Notes under the pieces: model-generated | Told to the model about the DNA's origin: nothing | Seen by the model: the letters and a program-made list of their open reading frames with translations, nothing else | The model's database searches: none | Assembly (NCBI GenBank): GCA_037176725.1 | Contig: JAZBRS010000060.1 | Coordinates: 59,936,001 to 60,000,000 of the forward strand | DNA length: 64,000 nucleotides | Origin: Posidonia oceanica | Taxonomy: Eukaryota > Streptophyta > Magnoliopsida > Alismatales > Posidoniaceae | Direction of reading: 5' to 3' | Part shown: positions 56,829 to 64,000 of the stretch, piece after piece | How the letters are laid out: each line of letters opens with the position of its first letter | Numbering within the stretch: position 1 is the stretch's first letter | Made by a program: the position numbers and the translations under genes

Positions 56829-59800
56829 TGTAGCGATCCCGATCGGAATCAGGCTCGTTGATTTAGCGGCGATTGGATCCGAGGAAGAGGCTCGACTCGA
56901 AAACACTTGAAATCGAGGAGAAAAAAGGAAGATAAGACAAATCAGAGTCGCCACCATGTCTATTAACGAGAGACAAGGAAAACCAGGGGAAATGCGTGAA
57001 TTAACACGCAAAACCAAGCAAGAAATGCAAAGCAAAGCAATGCAAAGGAAACAAATGCAAGTACATGCAAATGAGATGACTCTAGCCTAGCATAAGGGCA
57101 GTACGGTCATTACGGGCCAGAAGACAGGGCAAGGACTCCTGTTACGTGCGGGGAAGGTGTTAGGCACCCCTGACACGCCCGAGAATCGGTCTTTCTAGGC
57201 TTACGCTCGCATACGCAGGAAAATGCAGGATTGAATGCCTATGTGCCTATAAATGCCTAAATGAATGCTCAAGGTGTGCTCTAAGTGGGAAGAAACAAAG
57301 CAAGGAAGTAAACGTGCTCTCTAAGTGCTCAGCTACGCTGTCCGTGTTCCGAACTAGGCGAAACCTTGCTCGTGAGAACTCAAGACAGTAAGCATCACAG
57401 CCTTATATGCAAATGCAGGCGAAAAAGCGAAACAGCGAGAAAACCATGCAATGCAATCGACATGCAAGGGAAAACAGCATAAAACACACAAAACTAGACG
57501 AGAAAAGAGCAAGGCACGCAGAACGGAGCAAAAGAACAAAACCGGCACGCAAAACGAGCGAGAAAGCAAGGCAGCACGCAAAACGAGACAAGGAAGCAAA
57601 GAGGCACGCAAAACGGTGCAGAAGCGAGAGCGGCACGCAACACAAGCGAGAAAGCGAGGCAGCGCGCAAAACAAGGCAGGAAAACAGAGGGGCATGCAAA
57701 ACGATGCGAAAACGAGAGCGGGCACGCAAAACTGTGCCAAAAGGGAGCGAGCGCGCAGAACGGCGCAAAAGCAAAGCAGGCACGCAAAACGGTGCCAAAA
57801 CGAGAGCAGGCATGCGAAACGGTGCCAAAACGGCGAAGCTAAACCTTGGAAAAGCTATGCGAATGCAAGAATGCAGAAAAAGATCAGAAGAGGCCAAAGG
57901 GGAGCCAAAACAACGCGTGTGTAAGAGCAGACGTTGTTTAGGACCACTCAGAGTAGGTGTGAAGACCTATAGAGGGGAGAGTGAGCAAACGGAGGGATTA
58001 CCACCTCTTTGCGGCTGTTTCCCGCTAAACCGTTCCACGGTGTGTCTCGCACGCTGCCCAAAGCTCGCGATGCGATCGGATCATGGAAAAGGGGGAAGAA
58101 AGTCACATTAAGTGATAAATCCAGGGAAAACACAACACAAAACACTCAGGAATACGCGAAACGGGGATTGGAAGATACAAGCAGAAAGGGGAGGTCCTAT
58201 TCTACATGCTCAAAGAGACAGAAAGCGAAAACAAGGAAAACTGTGCAAATGGCATGCAAATGCAATGCAGGGGTTCAGGGGGACATACCTGGAGATCCGG
58301 GAGCCTGTTCTGAAATCTATCTGGTCCATGCTGAAGAGCGCTTTGCTGCGGTCGCCTGGGCAGCTCACTTGAGAAGATCCAACGGTCGGATTGGAAGATA
58401 TCGCAGCTTCAAGGCAGAAGGGCCAGAACAGGGGAGAAGAACAGATCTAGGTGTTCAGGAGGTCCTAGGGATGTGCAAAAGGTCCTCCCAAGTGAAAGGG
58501 AGCTAAAAGTGCTTAGTGTGTGCAAGAAGATGCTAAAATGCAAGACTAGATGGATGCAGGATGCATGCAAAAACAGGAAAAGGCAAAGAGAAGAAACTGG
58601 GAAAAGACAGGAGTTCAAAAAGCATTTTGAAAAAGAAAGGGGCTAAAATGCAAATTTTCACAAAAAGATGGGGTCCACAGAGGGGGTTTTGAAAACAGGG
58701 GAAGACAGAGCTTCATTTTGCAAAAAACTAGGCTCAGAAAGTTGTTTTGAAAGGGAGATATGCTTTAAAAGAGGTTTTGAAAACACAAAGAAGTCAGAAT
58801 GCAATTTTTGCAAAACTGGGGTCTAAAATGCAAATTTTCCAGAAAACAAGGTTCTGGGGAGTCTGAGAATGCTGGTGGAGGGTCTACGTGTGATTTGGTA
58901 AGCATAGGAGCTAAGATGCAAGTTTAGGGGCAAAATGGTCTTTTTACATGATTTTTAAAGATGCAAGGACCTATGTGTGATTTTTAAATCATGCGGGGGT
59001 CAAATATACAATTTTATATGGAAAACATGCTCTGAAAACACAGACTGAGGACTGGTGTGTGATTTTTGGAAAAAACAGGGTCAGAAATGCAATACAATAA
59101 GCCAAAATACATGCATAATAGCCACTGTCCATTTAAAATGGACCTAAGTGCAAATATGAAAAAACGGAGGGAAGGAAATGCAATGCAGTATGCAAAATAA
59201 GAAAATAAAAGCTAAGTTCCTACAGTGCATGGACCTATATGCAAAATCAGAAACATGCATGGACCTAGAATGCAATGCAGTATGGTAAAATGCAAGCAAA
59301 TAAATGAACTGATCTACTACAGGACCTATATGCAAAAATTGAAAACAGAGGGACTAAACCACAAAATATTACAACTGAAACACACAGTAACAGGACTGAA
59401 AAGCAAATACTGAAAAACATAAATATAAACAGCAAATTAGCATGGTTTTAAATTAAAAACAAAGCAGATTAAATGAAATAAGGACTGAAACGCAAAATAA
59501 AGAAAACTCAAGCCAGATATGCAATATTCACCAGAAAACTTTAGCCAGAGAAAAATAAAGGAACGGTGAAAGCTCCGGCGCCATGGGCACTGTAGCAGCA
59601 AGCTGCCAGCGCCCATGAACACCGGCACAGGGGGCTTGGAGACGCGCAGACCGGCGGGGGAGCAGCTCCTGGCGCTGACAGAGGTCGGACGGTGCTCGGT
59701 AGAGGTCGGCATGGACCGGAGCGAGCTGGAGCGGTCGCCGGAGGTCTGCAGAGCTTCAGAAACTTCGTCCGGCCGATCGACGCAGCGACGCTGCGTTCTG

Positions 59801-62800
59801 AGGGCCGGAGAAGATTCCTGAGACCTGTGCGGACCCGAGGCATCCACCAGAGCTGCGTTCCGCTGGCCAGAGCGACGGGACGACCGGAGAACGTCGCCGG
59901 AGAAGACGGTCTGATCGGAGCTTGACTCGGAGCAGAAAGACCGGAAATCCTAATCTATAGGCTGGAGAAGCAAGAGGGAAGGAAGAGGAAGCTAAGGGAA
60001 GCAAAATGTACCTGAGTCCGCGTCTGAGATGTCCTCCCGACGTCAGTGGTTCCAGAAGTGGCCGGCGGCGTTCGTCCAGTCGCTGCGGGTGCTGTCGGCT
60101 GCTCGCGAGGGATGGAGTGGCTTCAGAACGTTCCTTCAGAGCTTCTTGATCGACCGGACGCAAGCTTCGCAGCTCAGGTGGTGATTCGGCCGATTTGCGT
60201 TCACAGGTGACAACCGGAGGCCGGGGGGGTGTCTGCTGCTCGTCGGCTCGAATGGAGCCTTCCGGGAGATTGCTGGAGGTTCGGGGAGTGATTCTGGGTG
60301 ATTGGATCGCTGTTCTGGAGGCTGTGGAGAGGATTTGGGAGTTGATCGGATTTCTGGTCAGTGGTTGATGCAGGTGTTTGTAGTGGAGTTCTCGGTCTGT
60401 GGGGGATGGCCGGGCTGGAAGTTAGGTGTTTTAGGAAGGTGGAGGTCTGGTGGTTATCTGGATGAAGTTTGGAAGGAAGTTGCGGGCTGGAGTGAAGGGA
60501 ATTGTGAAGTGAGCTGGTGTTGGGTTGCAGGTGGAGAATCAGGGGATCATGAAGTGATTTGGGTGGTGGAATGGCCGTGAAGTGGTGAAGTGATATTGCA
60601 GGGTTGCTGGGTGAGTTTGGGGGGACAATTGAGAGAAGTTTGAAGGCTTGGAGTGGTGTTGGATTGCTGGAAAAAGAAGAGGATGGTTGGCTGCGGAATT
60701 CAGAAGGAAAAGGTGAAGAATCTGGGTGGGGAAGGCTCTGGAATGGAGGGCTCTCTCCGGGATGCCAAGGAGGACTCTCAGGTACTCTCTTCTGCTCTTT
60801 CTTCTCTCTGGAATTGGAAGGGTGAAGAGGAGAAGGAGGAGGGTCGTTTCAGGTGGAGGGAATGCTCTGGAATTGCTCTCTGGTTTGCTCTCCACTCTCT
60901 GGTTTGCTGGTGGTCTCTCGTTGCTTGCTAACTCACTGATGGTTACTGATGGAGTTGAAAGAATGAACGGGAGGCTTTTTATCCGGAGGAGGCTGGCTGC
61001 TGGCGGGCTGGCTATTTTTGAAATCCACCGGCGGCACTGCAGCAGAAGCGACGGGCGTCGGCGAGGCGACCGGCATTCAATGCCTCCGGAAAAGAAGCTG
61101 AGATAGAAGAGAGGCGGCGAGCTGCTGTAGACTGAAATGATGGAGGACTCAAATTCGAATGGAGGAGGGAACCCTGTCGCAGCGAGCTCGCGGGAGAAAC
61201 GGTGGGAAAGGAAAAAACACAGAGGAAGATTTGAGGAAGAAGAAGGGTGGAGAAGGAAGGAGCGGGTCGGGCTGTGGGCCGAAGGAAGAAAATGAAAAAA
61301 ATAAAAAGAAGACACGGGCCAAAGGGCCCAGTAAAGAAAAGAAAGAAAGAAAAAGAGAAGTAAGGTAGAATGAGAGGGTAGAATGGGGAAATAAAATTAG
61401 GTAAAAATAAACAAAAATACTGGAGAGGTTGTGCTGTAGATTAGGATTTCAATTAGAATTTTTAATGGTCATTTTGAGTTGATTAATGTGCTTTGGGCTT
61501 AATTAGGGTTTTAGGGTTTTGGTTTTTCTTTTAGTTAGTTTTTTACTTGATTAAATGTTTGTTAAACCTTTTTTAAATTGTTTTAAAAGTTGTATTTCCC
61601 TTGTTGGACACTTAGGATATTAATTAGGATTTTTTAGGATTTAATTTCCTATTAATCAAGGTTGGTTTTAGGTTTTTAAGTTTTAGTCTTCTTAGGGTTT
61701 CTTCCTTTTTAAGTCTTTTAAGTTATGTTTTGATTTTTATTTATTGATTTTTCTTGAAGTTTTTAGTTGGATTTTTCTGGTTTGATAGAGTGTTTTCAAG
61801 TCTTTCAGATGTGTTTTTCTCTTCTTTTTTAATTAAGTTTTTAACTTGTTTTTCTTATGTTTATTAGGTTAAGTCTTTTGCCTTCTTTAATTACTTGTTT
61901 TAGTGTTTGATTTTTAATTCTTCTTTTTAGGGTTTGTCTTTTAATTTTTCTGATGGGGTTTTTATTTTTGGTGGGTTTTGATTTTATTTTAGCCTTTTCC
62001 TTGATTTTTCAGTGTTTTCTTTTGATTTGTTTTGCATTTTTTAGCTTGCATGTTTGGTTTTTCTTTTAACTTGATTTAGTTAAGTTTAAGTTGTTAATAG
62101 CTTGTTTAATATTTTTTTAATTGTTTTTCTTAGGGTTCTGATTTGTTTCTTTTGTGTTTTGAGATTTTACAGATTTTTATGGGTTTTTGTGGATTTTTGC
62201 AGAAGGGAGAAAAGAAAAAGAGAAGGAAGAAAGAAATGGAAAAAAGAGGGAGATAAGAGGAAAAGAGATAGGTTGGAGGAAAACGATTTTTTTTAAAATT
62301 CAGAAGAAGTGTTAAAAAAATAAAGTAAAAAATAGGGATAAGATAGAGGAAGGATAGAAGCACAGAGGGGGCCCACAGCCAGACCAGAAAAAGGATAAGA
62401 AAGGGATGAAGAGAGAGATGATAATCAGGAGAGAGAGAGAGGAGAGAGAAAATGATAATCCCGGAGAGAGAAAAGGATAATTTGGGTGAAAGAGGGTCTT
62501 AATGGTCTTGGAATGGGGTGAGAATTGGTGAGTGGGTAGTCTAGGGTTTGAAGTCTTGGTTCTGAAGTTTTGGTTTGATTCTAAGGAGGTTTTGGAGGGG
62601 TTTCAAGGTGTAGAAAAAGGGTAGTTTCACCTAGGTTTTCTAGGGTTTTTGGGAATGGGTTAGGTTTGGAAATTTCTAAGTTCTTGGGTAGGTTTGTTGG
62701 GTGGATAGTGGTGGATTTTCCTATGGTTTTTGGTTAGGTTTTGAGGTTGGGAAGGGGGGTAAAGGTTTGGGCCAAGACAGGCTGATTTTGAAGGGTAAAG

Positions 62801-62893
62801 AGGAGGGTTAGGGTTAGGGTTTGGTTGGGGTTTGAACCAGCAATCACCAGGAGGGCTCCAAGGGTCCGGGCCTACCAAAATGGGGTGTCAACA
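56829..62893 (-). mobile_element. 3' LTR of element 2 (6065 bp)
   Basis: On the minus strand it starts TGTTGACACCCC at 62893 and ends GATCGCTACA at 56829. It resembles 14666-20491 over its full length but with clearly more differences than the two LTRs of element 1 show, so it belongs to an independent insertion. It keeps the conserved block (57085-57210), a longer GCACGCAAAAC repeat block (57500-57840), the degenerate repeat (58550-59480) and the GC-rich part (59570-61150). Confidence 0.92.
57500..57840 (-). repeat. Short tandem repeats inside the LTR of element 2
   Basis: Units of about 27-30 bp around GCACGCAAAACGGTGCC. There are several more than in the 5' LTR of element 1, so this block expands and contracts between relatives. 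Confidence 0.8.
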
Positions 62894-62909
62894 GATGCCC
62901 CTCCCTGAG
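62894..62909 (-). promoter_or_regulatory. Polypurine tract of element 2
   Basis: The minus strand has CTCAGGGAGGGGCATC directly before the LTR start. It is identical to the tract of element 1. Confidence 0.8.
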
Positions 62910-63449
62910 TGAGGGCAAGCGGAGCGCGGCTGCTGCTCAGGGTTGACAAGACACCCCATCTGACCAGCAAGAGCAGCGGGTTGCTATGGGCGTGAGCTAC
63001 TTATTCGGCGGATGCACCGAATATCGTAGCTTGTTGCCGCAATGCAAGATGCCGGTGCAGATGGATGCTGTGTTGTGTGTATGCATGCTGATGCGAGTGC
63101 AATGCAAGAGTTAGTATAAAAGTTAGTGCAGCTATAAGAAAATGCTGATGCTGTGCAAGTGATACTGATGATGCTAAAGTAGTATGCAGTGCTAGCTAAG
63201 AAAGTGCAGAGATGATGCAGGAAAAATGATAAAAAGGTGCGATGTGGCGCGAATATCTGGCAGGGAGGCCAGACTTGCGCGACAAAGCGAGAGGAAACAG
63301 GGTGCAGCTGGTCCCCGCCCGGGGAGCAAGCTAGCAGAAGAAAGAAAAGTGGCGCGAGGGGAGAGAGGCCAACTCTCCTATCGCAGAAAGGGGGTGCGTG
63401 ACTTTGTCTTCCTGGGACAAGGCCACGCCGAAAAGGAGAAAAAAAATGA

Positions 63450-64000
63450 TAAGGTGACGGGCTTATCGTCCGGATAGTTTACGGTCCTATCAACCGGGAG
63501 TGACAGTTTATGGTCCTGTCAACCGGAGGCAGTTGTGAGTGATAGTTACTGGATATCAGCCGTATAACATGGTTGTGGGATAGTTTACAGTCCTATCAAC
63601 TGGCGGATAGTTTACAGACCTATCAACTGGCGGATAGTTTACAGACCTATCAACTGGAAGCCACAAACCATGAGGGATAGTTACTGGATATCAGCCGTAT
63701 AACGCAATGCCGGATAGTTTACAGTCTATCATCTGGAGCGACAGTTTACGGTCCTGTCAACCGGCGGATAGTTTACAGACCTATCAACTGGAGGATAGTT
63801 TACAGTCCTATCAACTAGAAACGGCATTGCGAGGGACAGTTACTGGATGTCAGCCGTATAACATGATTGCGCGTGGTAGTTTACAGTCCTACCAACTGGC
63901 GGATAGTTTACAGACCTATCAACTGGAGCGACAGTTTACGGTCCTGTCAACCGGCGGATAGTTTACAGACCTATCAACTGGAAACGCGCAATGATGAGGG
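63450..64000. repeat. Multi-arm hairpin cluster of element 2, first three arms
   Basis: The opening of the outer stem GCAGTTGTG is at 63529-63537; its partner would lie beyond the window. Arm stems are 63568-63578 with 63661-63672, 63703-63712 with 63822-63831 (10 bp, perfect here, where element 1 lost one base), and 63862-63874 with 63984 onward. Arm 1 has three inner hairpins instead of four in element 1. Confidence 0.85.

Larger units (their letters stand above)
62894..64000 (-). mobile_element. Element 2, start of the internal region (3' UTR), continues outside the window
   Basis: The sequence parallels 1044-2160 of element 1 from the PPT through the spacer into the hairpin cluster. Only the terminal 1.1 kb is visible, so it is unknown whether element 2 has reverse transcriptase. 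From 62910 to about 63450 nothing else is recognised. Confidence 0.9.

Overview
The window is plant nuclear heterochromatin. It holds giant Ty3/gypsy LTR retrotransposons of the Tat (Ogre-like) lineage and a satellite array of about 30 kb. I see no host gene, tRNA, rRNA or CRISPR array. A flowering plant is indicated by Tat-type Gag-Pro, an integrase without chromodomain, a 3' accessory ORF of the plant DUF7745/plant-mobile-domain type, LTRs of about 6 kb, and CG/CHG-type decay of the satellite. The species cannot be told from the sequence.

Layout. (1) 1-20491: element 1 on the minus strand, about 25 kb when complete. Its 5' LTR is 14666-20491, the PBS 14647-14664, the leader to about 13378, gag-pro 13377-8639 (one frameshift), an Ala/Ser/Glu-rich linker ORF, and an integrase remnant 8156-7257. 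Reverse transcriptase and RNase H are absent. A DUF7745-like ORF (5919-4582) follows, then a 3.5 kb hypervariable 3' UTR, the PPT (1059-1044) and the start of the 3' LTR (1043-1). The overlapping LTR portions differ at about six sites in 1043 bp, so the insertion is young although RT is missing. (2) 20492-49650: satellite, about 69-bp monomer, roughly 420 copies, with larger blocks repeated within it. (3) 49651-55626: a diverged solo LTR on the plus strand. (4) 55627-56828: continuation of the satellite. (5) 56829-62893: 3' LTR of a second related element on the minus strand. (6) 62894-64000: PPT and start of the 3' UTR of element 2.

Main discovery. The element 3' UTR is built of nested inverted repeats. 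Short hairpins have a conserved loop, and their stems vary in a compensated way (GATAG/CTATC, GACAG/CTGTC, GGTAG/CTACC). They are grouped into five arms, each closed by its own complementary 9-13 bp stem, and the whole is closed by an outer 9-bp stem (1664-1672 with 2487-2495). The satellite monomer is made of the same kind of hairpins (GATAGGTCCGAAACCTATC and GATAAGTCCGAAACTTATC) and closely resembles a 55-bp tandem repeat in the same 3' UTR, so satellite and retrotransposon share descent. All three LTR-element boundaries in the satellite fall on the same 5-bp segment of the palindromic stem (ATAGG/CCTAT or CTTAT). This suggests a retrotransposon family that generates a palindromic satellite and then inserts into its stems.
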